Counted from the first letter of the stretch, positions 33,955 to 42,698 are shown. The stretch is 64,000 nucleotides of DNA from an uncultured Kineothrix sp. (GCA_910588855.1 CAJUSR010000016.1:19570-83569); one strand, 5' to 3'. The notes: generated from the sequence alone by a model not told the origin. Made by a program: numbers and translations.

Positions 33955-34263
33955 ATGCCAAAGCTAATTTACACGCCTAAAGCGTTAGATGATTTACAAG
34001 GGATAAAAACATATATTTCCGAGCAATTTGGAGGGGACAGGGCAAAGACTTGTGTTCAGGAAATTGCAACAACAGTCAGGCAGTTGGAAATGTTTCCTAA
34101 TGAAGGTCCTTGTTTACAGGATTTGATAGAATGTCCGACAGATTACCATTATTTAGCAGTAAAACCAAATTACATTTTTTACCGTATTCTACTTCATTCC
34201 TTCGCAGAACTGATGAATAAGTGCGCGCCTTGCAGGAATAATAGGCACTTATTTACGGGATAA
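33955..34263 (+). pseudogene. ParE/RelE-type toxin with damaged C-terminus
   Basis: The N-terminal two thirds fit the RelE/ParE fold (MPKLIYTPKALDDLQGIKTY, PNEGPCLQDLIECPTDYHYL, YIFYRI). After YRI the frame departs from the family. The expected end (VRVLxxRRDYLxxLFG) can be half-recognised in another frame near 34221-34262, with two stops. ParE toxins poison gyrase, RelE toxins cut mRNA at the ribosome; the conserved C-terminal part is needed. Together with the broken antitoxin this is a decayed module. Confidence 0.6.
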
Positions 34264-34353
34264 GGCATTTTATGATAATTTTGGTAAAATGGTTGTTTTT
34301 TTTGGTATACTATCTCCGATAAATATATTTGTTCGGGAAGGAGATATGAAGTT

Positions 34354-34545
34354 ATGAAGCATTTTTTAAAAGGGGCGGCCGTATTAGTAATAATAATAAT
34401 TGTTTTAATGGTAATCAATGTAATTTGCAATATGAATGGCATTGATTTGGACTCGGTATCCACAGGTACAGTGGCAGCAGTTGGCGCTATGTTGATTTAT
34501 GACGGATTGCTCAAGCGTGAAAAAAATAAAGATGATTCAAAATAA
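34354..34545 (+). CDS. small membrane protein, 63 residues
   Basis: ATG 34354 follows GGAAGGAGAT (34336-34345). A long hydrophobic helix (residues 7-27, AAVLVIIIIVLMVINVI) and a second, weaker one (40-52) are followed by a lysine-rich tail. No family recognised. It may be an orphan or a holin-like protein. Confidence 0.55.
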   Translation: MKHFLKGAAVLVIIIIVLMVINVICNMNGIDLDSVSTGTVAAVGAMLIYDGLLKREKNKDDSK

Positions 34546-34670
34546 ATTAAGAGGTTTGGAATAATACGCTCTACGACATGGCAGACAGGATAAAAACGTT
34601 ACAAACATTTGTAAATTGGGGGAATAGAAATTCAAAATTTAATCATTATAATAGACTTAGACATAGAGAG

Positions 34671-34720
34671 ACAGGGCAGATGAACTTGTGGAAAATAACA
34701 GTTCGCCTGCTCTGTTTTTT
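34671..34720 (+). terminator. strong rho-independent terminator
   Basis: ACAGGGCAGATGAACT (34671-34686) pairs with AGTTCGCCTGCTCTGT (34700-34715), ending in six T. A TATAAT box at 34647-34652 just upstream could make a very short transcript. No coding frame of value precedes it. Confidence 0.7.
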
Positions 34721-34733
34721 ACCATATAGGAAA

Positions 34734-34804
34734 GTCCTTCGCCAGAAGGACGTAGATTGAGGAAGAACCGAAGGTTCTTCATGAAGTGTCGAAGACACTT
34801 TTTT
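34734..34804 (+). ncRNA. three consecutive small hairpins ending in a T-run
   Basis: GTCCTTC-GCCA-GAAGGAC (34734-34751), GAAGAACC-GAA-GGTTCTTC (34762-34780) and AAGTGTC-GAA-GACACTT (34784-34800) followed by TTTT. All are perfect stems with three- or four-base loops. The last is a terminator. The set reads as a compact structured RNA or a terminator cluster. Bases 34805-35136 contain only the hexapeptide-repeat frame. Confidence 0.5.
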
Positions 34805-34878
34805 ATGTCCAGCGATTAGGATGACCTTCAATTGTTAAAAATTGTTTGGTATAATCAATTTGAAAAGTTTGGATAGAA

Positions 34879-34965
34879 ATGCTGCGGCTGGAAAGTGATA
34901 TGAGGCTGGAAAGTAATATGAGATTAGAAAGTGATATGGGGCTGGAAAGCGATATGAGGATTTGA
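34879..34965 (+). repeat. 18-bp tandem repeat encoding a hexapeptide repeat
   Basis: Four units of 18 bp (CTGGAAAGTGATATGAGG type) read as (LESDMR)4 inside a 28-codon frame that starts ATG 34879 and ends TGA 34963-34965. No clear ribosome binding site precedes it, so translation is uncertain. The repeat may be only a DNA-level feature. Confidence 0.55.
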
Positions 34966-35136
34966 AGTTAGACTAGAAATAAAAATACCATATAAACAAT
35001 AGTAAAATTATCATCGGTATCGGCCGGATGCTTTGTTTCATGGGAACGCTGGAAATAGAGTATGGATGCTGGATAACCAAGGGGCGATTTTAGATTCCAG
35101 ACGGGCATTTATGAGTCAAGTGAAGGAGGGATACAT

Positions 35137-36010
35137 ATGAATATACGTAATTTCAGGGATATTAGCGGTTACCGGAACCGGAACGGTAAAGTGATGAAAA
35201 AGAATATGATTTTCCGGGGAGGAGCCTTGAATCATATGACAAAAGAGCAGGCGGATTATTTTGAAAATGTATTGGGGATTAGGCATATTCTGGACTTCCG
35301 CGATGAGAGAGAAGCGGAAATGGCGAAGGATTATCCGTTTTCCGCTGCAGCCTATGAGCGGATTGGCGCATTGAGGGTGCGGAAACATGAGGATGCCGGT
35401 TTTAACTTTGAAAAAATTGCAAAGGATAAAATGGATGCGGGGCAATTCCAGTATATCCTTAAGTATTTAAAAGAGGGATATAAGACTATGGTCTTTGATA
35501 ATCCGGCATACCAAAGGCTGTTCGCTCTCCTTTTGGAAAATAACGGAAACCTTTATTCCCGCGAGCAACGAGCCAAGTGGCTGCTTGCAGTCATTTGGCG
35601 ACTGCCGCGAGGGTCAAATATCCCGCTGCTCTGCAGCGCTGCAAGTTTGATACCCCGTTGCTTGCAGCGGGGTCTTTGATTTCCATTGTACGGCGGGGAA
35701 AGACAGGACAGGAGTTGCCGGTTTTTTAATTATGATGGCATTGGGCATGGATGAAGAGGAGGCAGTCAAAGAATATCTGCTATCGAATCAGTATTTGAAA
35801 CAGGAAATGGATGATTTCATCGGTCAATTGAATATTCCTGAAGCCTATCAGCAGATGGTAAGACCTATGTTGGGTGTTTCGGAGGAATTTATCCGCTTGA
35901 CTATCGACTCTATCAAAAGAAAATATAATGGGTATGACGATTTCTTTACCTATGAATACCAACTGGATGGGGAAAAAAGAAAACGTCTCATGGAAATTTA
36001 CTGTGAGTAA
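35137..36010 (+). pseudogene. tyrosine/serine phosphatase (DSP2/PTPLA-like), split by a 124-bp insert
   Basis: ATG 35137 follows AGGAGGG. The first half reads MNIRNFRDISGYRNRNGKVM, IFRGGAL and HILDFRDEREA, the standard start of bacterial tyrosine/serine phosphatases (IphP type). After ENNGNLY the gene is interrupted. The P-loop FHCTAGKDRTGVAGF resumes at 35682 and the rest runs to 36010. Removing the insert restores one frame of about 249 codons. The insert has a stop codon and is not a multiple of three, so the enzyme is not made. Confidence 0.9.
35557..35680 (+). repeat. 124-bp palindromic insert inside the phosphatase gene
   Basis: The borders are set by the protein: CTTTAT (35551-35556) and TTCCATTGT (35681-35689) are contiguous in an intact gene. 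The insert has several stems, among them CCGCGAG near its start with CTCGCGG-type partners at 35608-35615, GCAGCG around 35633, and ACCCCG...CGGGGT at 35652-35673 followed by CTTTGATTT. It has no coding capacity. It looks like a dispersed repeat element carrying its own terminator. Confidence 0.8.
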
Positions 36011-36111
36011 AAAGGGCAAAATATTATTACATTAAAATTTACAAAACAGGGCAGAGAAAGCGAGGAAATAAATTTTAATATTTGATAAGATGTGAAAAAG
36101 GAGGTTCACAG

Positions 36112-36975
36112 ATGGAATGGTTGAGACAATTAAACAACGCCATAGAGTATATTGAAAGCAACTTGGATAGTGAAATATCCTATGATGAAGCGGCTCGGAT
36201 AGCGTGTTGCTCAACCTATTACTTCCAACGGATATTCACCTATGTAACGGGAGTCTCTTTAGCTGAATATATACGTCGCCGCAGAATGACACAGGCCGCT
36301 TTTGAATTACAGCAGACAGATAAGCGGGTACTGGATATCGCGTTAAAATATGGCTATACTTCCCCTACATCTTTTAACAGAGCTTTTCAAAAGGTGCATG
36401 GTATCACGCCTGTGGCCGTTAAAAGTATGGGAAGTAAACTATATGCGTATTTGCCTATTCGATTTTCCGTGAATGTCGCAGGAGGAAATTCGATACCCTA
36501 TCATATTGAGGAAAAGGGTTCTATACGAATAGTAGGAGTCCGCACCCAATTAGTTGAAGATATGGAAACAAACTTAAAGGAAGTGCCGAAATTCTGGGAA
36601 AATGCTCTTAATGGGCAGCAGTTTTCAAAGATATGCCGTTTATCGCAAGGTGAGCCGGAAGGCATCTTGGGCGTAAGCGTTTTCCAAAACCCAGACAATA
36701 TTTATTACTATATTGCCGCCTCCTCAAATTCGCCAGTTCCAAACGGAATGTACGAATACGAAATACCCGCTGCAACTTGGGCAGTTTTTGAAAATGACGG
36801 ATATTTTAAAGAAAGCGTACAGGAAGTATTCCGCCGCTTTTATACCGAATGGCTTCTTTTTTCAGGATATGAATATGCCGGTTTCCCGGATATTGAAGTA
36901 TATCCTGTTGTTGAAAACGGAGCTATCCACGGCCATTCGGAAGTATGGATTGCAATTAAAAACAAGGAGGACTGA
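36112..36975 (+). CDS. AraC-family regulator with GyrI-like effector domain, copy 1
   Basis: 287 residues from ATG 36112, preceded by AGGAGG. The N-terminal AraC domain shows ISYDEAARIACCSTYYFQRI and LDIALKYGYTSPTSFNRAFQ with GITPVAV. The C-terminal 160 residues are a GyrI-like/SOUL-type small-molecule binding domain (IRIVGVRTQL, ILGVSVFQNPDNIYYYIAAS, WAVFENDGYF). Regulators of this type sense lipophilic compounds. The next gene (C45 hydrolase) starts three bases after the stop, so the two are one operon. It is a paralogue of 38115-38963. Confidence 0.9.
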   Translation: MEWLRQLNNAIEYIESNLDSEISYDEAARIACCSTYYFQRIFTYVTGVSLAEYIRRRRMTQAAFELQQTDKRVLDIALKYGYTSPTSFNRAFQKVHGITPVAVKSMGSKLYAYLPIRFSVNVAGGNSIPYHIEEKGSIRIVGVRTQLVEDMETNLKEVPKFWENALNGQQFSKICRLSQGEPEGILGVSVFQNPDNIYYYIAASSNSPVPNGMYEYEIPAATWAVFENDGYFKESVQEVFRRFYTEWLLFSGYEYAGFPDIEVYPVVENGAIHGHSEVWIAIKNKED

Positions 36976-36978
36976 CAG

Positions 36979-38007
36979 ATGCATCATTTAAGGCTAAAAG
37001 GCGGCCATTATGAAATGGGTGTAAAGAGGGGGAGGATTTTTCAGAGATGTAATATTTCTTTTCCGCTTCATTTGGATTATTTTCAAAAGGAGCATGGAAA
37101 ACAAAGCGAAAAAATATTGCAGGCATTTTATCCCGAAGTATGTGAGGAAATAAAAGGTGTCAGCGATACCATAGGGGCAGACTATATCTCTTTTGCTTCC
37201 TGGATGTTGTGCATGGGCTGCTGTATGTATAATCTGGAACAAAATATTCCGGTTGAGATTAGAGGCTGCACCGCATTTGCTTATGTAAGGAACGGGAATA
37301 TAATCTATGGGCGCAATAATGATTTGCCTCCGTATTTACGGCAAGGCAGTAAAAGCGAACTATACGCCCCGGCAAAGGGGAATAGATTTAATCTCACTAC
37401 TTCCTCGTTTATAAATGGAGAAGAAGGATTGAACGAACACGGCCTGGCGGTTGCTATGACTTTTGTTATGACCAGCCTTCATAAAATACGGTCCGGATTT
37501 AACTCATGCTTTGTGGTCAGATATTTGCTGGAAAAGGCGGATAATACAGAGCAGGCTATTTCCTTGCTTATGAATTTGCCGATAGCCTCCAACTGCAATA
37601 TTTTGCTTGCTGACAGAGCAGGAAATATGGTTGTTGTTGAATGTACGCCCGTTGAGAAAAGGATACGCGAAGCGGTGGCATCTGGCGATGGGAAAATTGT
37701 GTGTACGGTAAACAGCTTTACATCTGAAGAATTTGCTACATATGATGATTCTAACGGAGACAATTATGATTCCGCCATACGTTACAAAGTGGTAATGGAT
37801 TGTTTTTCCAACCGGTTAAAGGATAACCTTCTGGAAGACACCAAGCGGCTCTTAAAGGGAGAGTTTGGCTTTATGTGCCAGTACGAAGCGCCTGATTTTG
37901 AAACCGTGTGGAGTTCCATATTTGATTTGAAAAGTTTGACGATTTATCGTGCGGAAGGAGACCCGCGAAAGAAGAAATTCATTACCGATAACAGATTGCA
38001 CGATTGA
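36979..38007 (+). CDS. C45-family (acyl-transferase/penicillin-acylase-like) Ntn hydrolase
   Basis: 342 residues. The Cys in RGCTAFAYV (about residue 95) is the expected N-terminal nucleophile after self-cleavage. YGRNNDLPPYL and GLNEHGLAVAMTFV are conserved substrate-pocket regions of the linear-amide hydrolase fold. Family members cut or transfer amide-linked acyl groups, for example isopenicillin N acyltransferase and bile-salt-hydrolase relatives. It is cotranscribed with an effector-binding AraC regulator, which suggests inducible modification of a small molecule; substrate unknown. Confidence 0.82.
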   Translation: MHHLRLKGGHYEMGVKRGRIFQRCNISFPLHLDYFQKEHGKQSEKILQAFYPEVCEEIKGVSDTIGADYISFASWMLCMGCCMYNLEQNIPVEIRGCTAFAYVRNGNIIYGRNNDLPPYLRQGSKSELYAPAKGNRFNLTTSSFINGEEGLNEHGLAVAMTFVMTSLHKIRSGFNSCFVVRYLLEKADNTEQAISLLMNLPIASNCNILLADRAGNMVVVECTPVEKRIREAVASGDGKIVCTVNSFTSEEFATYDDSNGDNYDSAIRYKVVMDCFSNRLKDNLLEDTKRLLKGEFGFMCQYEAPDFETVWSSIFDLKSLTIYRAEGDPRKKKFITDNRLHD

Positions 38008-38114
38008 ATGATGTAACTCTTTGCTGCTCTCTTTTTTGTGCATGAAAAGAGAGGTATCAGGAAAACTATAAAAGTATAATTGAAGTATAACTAACTATCA
38101 AAAGGAGTGGAAAA

Positions 38115-38963
38115 ATGGAATGGATAGAACGGCTTAATAAAACAATCTCTTATATGGAAGGACATTTGACGGAAGAAATAAGCTATGATGAGCTGGCACG
38201 CATGGCTTGCTGCTCTACATATCACTTTCAAAGGATGTTTGCATATATAGCGGGTATTCCGCTTTCAGAGTATATTCGACGTAGGCGGATGTCCTTGGCG
38301 GCCGTGGATTTGCAAAGCGGCGAAGGGAAAATTATTGATATTGGCATGAAATATGGGTATTCTTCCCCAACTGCATTTAACAGGGCATTTCAAAGTGTGC
38401 ATGGCATAGCGCCGTCAATCGCCCAAAAAGGAGGAACGCTTATCAAATCATATCCTCCTATCAGTTTCAAAATAGCGGTAAAGGGCGGGGAGGAATTGAA
38501 TTATCGGACGGAGGAAAAAGCCTCCTTTCGTATTATTGGTGTATCTCAACCATTGGATAAAGAAATAGAAAACAATTTCATGGTGGTACCGCAAATGTGG
38601 CAAAAGGCAGCTACGGACGGCACATTAAACAAAATCATACCGCTTATGAACCAACAGCCTATGGGTGTCTTAGGCGTTAGCGTTTGTAATGATAAAGAAG
38701 AATGGAAATACTTCATAGCCGTATCTTCTTCATCTGAAATAGACAATTCCTTAGAAGAATATGTTGTTCCTGGCTGTACATGGGCTATTTTTAGCGGAAC
38801 TGGCACAAACAGGTCGATTCAGGAATTAGAACAACGCGTTGTGACGGAATGGCTTCCAACTTCCGGCTATGAATTTGCGGATGCCCCCGATGTGGAAGTT
38901 TATCTAAATTCTGACCCTGACAATGCGCAATATGAAGTTTGGCTGCCAATCAGAAAAGTATGA
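38115..38963 (+). CDS. AraC-family regulator with GyrI-like effector domain, copy 2
   Basis: 282 residues from ATG 38115 with AAAAGGAGTGG upstream. It matches copy 1 along its whole length: the start EWIERLNKTISYMEGHLTEE, the helix-turn-helix YDELARMACCSTYHFQRMF and the end VEVYLNSDPDN. The two copies probably come from a tandem duplication around the C45 gene. The hairpin CTCTCTTTT...AAAAGAGAG at about 38029-38053 separates it from the C45 gene. Confidence 0.9.
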   Translation: MEWIERLNKTISYMEGHLTEEISYDELARMACCSTYHFQRMFAYIAGIPLSEYIRRRRMSLAAVDLQSGEGKIIDIGMKYGYSSPTAFNRAFQSVHGIAPSIAQKGGTLIKSYPPISFKIAVKGGEELNYRTEEKASFRIIGVSQPLDKEIENNFMVVPQMWQKAATDGTLNKIIPLMNQQPMGVLGVSVCNDKEEWKYFIAVSSSSEIDNSLEEYVVPGCTWAIFSGTGTNRSIQELEQRVVTEWLPTSGYEFADAPDVEVYLNSDPDNAQYEVWLPIRKV

Positions 38964-39061
38964 GATAGAAGAAGGCAGAAAATTAAAATCAAGAATTAAT
39001 CATGAGTTTGTGTCTGCGGTGCATCCGCAAATAGGTAATGCGCAGAGAAATGGGGTGAAAT

Positions 39062-39544
39062 ATGATGGATAAAAACACGGCAGATAAAAATTATGATGAA
39101 TTTTTAGAAACCACAGGCGCAAGCAGGGACCGGGTTGAAGAAATAAACGATTTTCTTATGGATAGAAGCTGTAAGCGTGAAATCAAAACTGCGAAAAGCG
39201 GATTTACCGTTTCGTACCTTTTGCAAGATTCCAAAAAGACATTGGCTACTTTCGTCTGTAGAAAAACAGGGATAAAATTGAGGATTTTTCCACAACGGCT
39301 TAATGAATATATGGGATTTTTGGATACCCTTCCGGCAAAGATGAAAAAAGAAATTATAAAGTCCTCTGTCTGCAAGCGGCTTATCAATCCGAATGACTGT
39401 AATCCTAAATGTGTAATGGGATATACCTTTGTGATGGATAAGGAATACTATCAAAAATGCAGATATATGGCTTTTATGCCAACGGTAACCGAAGAGAGTA
39501 CACCTTTTATTAAGGAATTTTTACAAAATGAGTTCATGCAATAA
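39062..39544 (+). CDS. conserved-looking protein of unknown function, 160 residues
   Basis: ATG 39062 (or 39065) follows GGGGTGAAAT. A soluble, basic protein with cysteines in KSSVCKRLINPNDCNPKCVM and a start YDEFLETTGASRDRVEEIND. The Cys pattern and aromatic end (KEYYQKCRYMAFMP) suggest a small compact domain. I do not recognise it. The upstream 60 bases share a motif with those in front of 49468. Confidence 0.6.
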   Translation: MMDKNTADKNYDEFLETTGASRDRVEEINDFLMDRSCKREIKTAKSGFTVSYLLQDSKKTLATFVCRKTGIKLRIFPQRLNEYMGFLDTLPAKMKKEIIKSSVCKRLINPNDCNPKCVMGYTFVMDKEYYQKCRYMAFMPTVTEESTPFIKEFLQNEFMQ

Positions 39545-39638
39545 AATGATAAAACCTTCCGATGGCAAATAAGAAACTATTGTTTGACGGCAAAGTTTTT
39601 ATGTGTCTAACAGAATAAAGAAAATTTGGGAATTTTAC

Positions 39639-39680
39639 AACGGCTTTGAAATCATGTTCAAAACCGTTTTTTTTCGTTTT
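39639..39680 (+). terminator. rho-independent terminator
   Basis: ACGGCTTTGAA (39639-39649) pairs with TTCAAAACCGT and is followed by eight T. It closes the unit that ends with the gene at 39062-39544. Confidence 0.7.
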
Positions 39681-39882
39681 TTATTTCCCATTCCTTATTT
39701 CTTATTCTCCCCGTAACGTCTGCTATTTATAAAAACCCCTCCCATTTATCAAAAGCCCTTCCTCTGGCATACTTAAGGGCAGCTTTGCACTGACGATAAG
39801 TATTTTTAAAACCAAGCCGTCCGCCATAGGAACCTGCGGTTTGATTGCAAAAGGGATTTTTTTAATAGGGCATATGTGCAAA

Positions 39883-39941
39883 TAAGGACGGAAAATAAAG
39901 CAAACTTCGTCCTTACAATCTCTCAATAAAAGAGATACAAT
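39883..39941 (+). promoter_or_regulatory. rhamnose operon promoter with inverted-repeat operator
   Basis: TAAGGACG (39883-39890) and CGTCCTTA (39908-39915) are a perfect inverted repeat with a 17-base gap. The right arm overlaps the -35 box TTACAA (39913-39918), and TACAAT (39936-39941) is the -10 box, 17 bp apart. The arrangement fits an AraC-type activator touching the -35 region. The likely regulator is the gene at 48332-49201, but this is inference. The rest of 39681-39882 shows no gene. Confidence 0.55.
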
Positions 39942-39995
39942 GCAATTACGAAAATATTGAAATCCTAATTTAAAATCTTCGGAAAGGAGAAAAAT

Positions 39996-41399
39996 ATGGG
40001 CAATTATTTTTTGACCGTAGACATTGGAGCCTCCAGTGGACGCCATATTCTGGGCAGCATACAAGACGGCAGGATAGTCATTGAGGAAGTGTACCGTTTC
40101 GAGAACGGAATGGCAAAAAAGGACGGTCATCTTCAATGGGATGTGAATCATCTTGCAAAAGAAATTGTAGCTGGGATGTGCAAGTGCAAAGAGGCCGGGA
40201 AGATTCCCGTTACGATGGGGATTGATACTTGGGGCGTGGACTATGTGCTGTTGGATGGGGAAGGTAAAATTGTCGGAAATACTTATGGCTATAGGGATGG
40301 CCGGACAAAAGGGATGGACGAAGAGGTATACCGCCATATCCCGTTGGAAAGGCTGTATGAGAGGAACGGGATACAAAAGCAGATATTCAACACGGTTTAT
40401 CAACTGATGGCAGCCAAGGCACAGGAGCCAGAAATCCTTGCACAGGCAGAGAGCTTGTTGATGATGCCGGATTATTTTAACTTTGTGCTGACAGGGGTGA
40501 AGAAGAGCGAATATACCAATGCGACCACAGGGCAATTGGTGCATGTAAAAAACAACGATTGGGATTGGGAGCTGATGGATATCCTTGGGCTTCCGAAAAA
40601 GATTTTCAACCCTCTTTCTATGCCGGGAACGATTGTTGGGGAGCTGAAAGAGGAGATTGCCGAAAAAGTAGGGTATCAGTGCAAGGTAATGCAGATTGCA
40701 TCCCACGATACGGCTTCTGCCGTGCTGGCTGTGCCTTCGCTGGAAGAAGAATGCCTTTATATCAGTTCCGGTACATGGTCTTTGCTGGGAACGGAAATCA
40801 GGGAACCGATTTGCACGAAAGAAAGCATGGAAAAGAACTTTACTAACGAAGGCGGCTATGATTACCGGTTCCGGTATTTGAAAAATATTATGGGGTTATG
40901 GATGATACAGTCGGTAAGGCATGAATTTGACGATGCCTATTCCTTTGCAGAAATCTGCAGACAGGCGGAGGAAGAAAAGGAATTTCCTTCCCGGGTGGAT
41001 GTAAACGATGATTGCTTTCTGGCTCCGGACAATATGACGAAAGAAATACAGGGCTATTGCCAAAGGACGGGGCAGGAAATACCGAAGACGCTGGGCCAGT
41101 TGGCCACAGTGGTCTACCAAAGCCTTGCGGAATGTTATGCACAGGCTTTTGCGGATGTGGAAAAACTGACCGGAAAGAAGTACCAGGCAGTACATATCGT
41201 AGGCGGCGGTTCTAATGCTGCATATTTGAATGAGCTGACCGCATCCAAGAGCGGGCGGACGGTATATGCCGGGCCGGGGGAAGCAACGGCTATTGGGAAT
41301 CTGGCGGTACAGATGATGGAAGCAGGGGAATTGGGCAGCTTGAAGGAAGCGAGAAAATGTATTTTTTATTCTTTCGGAGTGGAAGAATACAAAGCATAA
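39996..41399 (+). CDS. rhaB: rhamnulokinase
   Basis: 467 residues, FGGY sugar-kinase fold: FLTVDIGASSGRHILG at the start, MGIDTWGVDYVLLD, YRDGRTKGMDE, ASHDTASAVLAVP, YISSGTWSLLGTE and VHIVGGGSNAAYLNELTA. The DTWGVDY and SGTWSL motifs are specific to rhamnulokinases. It phosphorylates L-rhamnulose made by the isomerase encoded 19 bases downstream. ATG 39996 follows GGAAAGGAG. Confidence 0.93.
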   Translation: MGNYFLTVDIGASSGRHILGSIQDGRIVIEEVYRFENGMAKKDGHLQWDVNHLAKEIVAGMCKCKEAGKIPVTMGIDTWGVDYVLLDGEGKIVGNTYGYRDGRTKGMDEEVYRHIPLERLYERNGIQKQIFNTVYQLMAAKAQEPEILAQAESLLMMPDYFNFVLTGVKKSEYTNATTGQLVHVKNNDWDWELMDILGLPKKIFNPLSMPGTIVGELKEEIAEKVGYQCKVMQIASHDTASAVLAVPSLEEECLYISSGTWSLLGTEIREPICTKESMEKNFTNEGGYDYRFRYLKNIMGLWMIQSVRHEFDDAYSFAEICRQAEEEKEFPSRVDVNDDCFLAPDNMTKEIQGYCQRTGQEIPKTLGQLATVVYQSLAECYAQAFADVEKLTGKKYQAVHIVGGGSNAAYLNELTASKSGRTVYAGPGEATAIGNLAVQMMEAGELGSLKEARKCIFYSFGVEEYKA

Positions 41400-41418
41400 A
41401 AATCAGGAGGAAAAAGAA

Positions 41419-42675
41419 ATGGCAGGAAAAGAAAGGTATGAATTGGCAAAGGAACAGTATGGGAAGCTGGGTGTTGATACGGAAGCGGTACTGGAGACGT
41501 TAAAAAATATTCCGATTTCCATGCATTGTTGGCAGGGGGATGATGTAATTGGCTTTGACCATGACGGCCCGTTGACCGGAGGAATCCAGACCACCGGCAA
41601 TTATCCGGGGAAGGCCAGGACACCGGAAGAGTTGATGGCAGATATTGAAAAGGCATTTAGCCTGATTCCCGGAAAGCACAAAGTGAATCTGCATGCCTGC
41701 TATGCTATTTTTGAAGAAGGGGAATTTGTGGATAGGGATAAACTGGAACCGAAGCATTTTGCAAAATGGGTGGAATTTGGGAAGAAAAACGGAGTGGCTT
41801 TTGACTTTAACCCGACCTGTTTCTCCCATTCTATGGCAGAGGACGGGCTGACTCTGTCAAGCCCGGATGAAAAAGTACGTAAATTCTGGGTGGAACATTG
41901 CAAGGCATGTATCAGGATTTCGGAATATCTGGCAACGGAGCAGGGAAGCCCATGTGCGATGAATATCTGGATTCCCGATGGGATGAAAGATGTTCCTGCG
42001 GACCGTCTTGGTCCAAGGGCAAGGTTTAAACAATCCTTGGATGAGATTTTAGCAATCCCTTATGATAAAGAAAAAGTCCTTGTATGTTTGGAGTCCAAAG
42101 TTTTTGGTATTGGAATGGAATCGTATACGGTAGGATCCAGTGAATTTACTTTAAGCTATGCGGCAAAGAATGGCATTATCAGCCTGCTGGACAATGGGCA
42201 TTATCATCCCACTGAAGTAGTATCGGACAAAATCCCTTCCATGCTATTGTTTAACGATAAAATTGCCCTTCATGTAACAAGGGGAGTGCGTTGGGACAGC
42301 GACCATGTAGTCCTTCTGGATGATGAAACAAAGGAAATTGCAAAGGAAATTGTAAGGAATGATGCGATTGACCGGGTATTGCTAGCGCTGGATTATTTCG
42401 ATGCGAGCATCAACCGGATTGCGGCATGGGTGATTGGGATGCGCAATATGCAAAAAGCTTTGCTCTATGCCTTGCTTTCCCCTAACAAAAAACTGAAAGC
42501 ATTGCAGGATGAAGGGAAATTTACGGAGTTGATGATGCAGCAGGAGGAAATCAAGACCTATCCGTTTGGGGATATCTGGAACGAATTTTGCGAAAGGAAC
42601 GGGGTTCCGGTTGGGGAAAGCTGGTTTAAAGACGTAGAGGAGTATGAAGAAAACGTATTGCTGAAAAGGAAATAA
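41419..42675 (+). CDS. rhaA: L-rhamnose isomerase
   Basis: 418 residues. The first step of rhamnose use, L-rhamnose to L-rhamnulose, with Mn or Zn. Recognised by MHCWQGDDVIGFDHDGPLTG at the start (the substrate pocket with two His/Asp) and by GHYHPTEVVSDKIPS and RWDSDHVVLLDDE, which hold metal ligands. ATG 41419 follows AGGAGG. It is in one operon with the kinase gene. Confidence 0.96.
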   Translation: MAGKERYELAKEQYGKLGVDTEAVLETLKNIPISMHCWQGDDVIGFDHDGPLTGGIQTTGNYPGKARTPEELMADIEKAFSLIPGKHKVNLHACYAIFEEGEFVDRDKLEPKHFAKWVEFGKKNGVAFDFNPTCFSHSMAEDGLTLSSPDEKVRKFWVEHCKACIRISEYLATEQGSPCAMNIWIPDGMKDVPADRLGPRARFKQSLDEILAIPYDKEKVLVCLESKVFGIGMESYTVGSSEFTLSYAAKNGIISLLDNGHYHPTEVVSDKIPSMLLFNDKIALHVTRGVRWDSDHVVLLDDETKEIAKEIVRNDAIDRVLLALDYFDASINRIAAWVIGMRNMQKALLYALLSPNKKLKALQDEGKFTELMMQQEEIKTYPFGDIWNEFCERNGVPVGESWFKDVEEYEENVLLKRK

Positions 42676-42698
42676 AGATAGATAGTTTTAGCTAAGAT

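Noticed and set aside
39723..40706. 327-codon frame antisense to rhaB
   Set aside because: Shadow of the rhamnulokinase gene with no start signal and biased composition.
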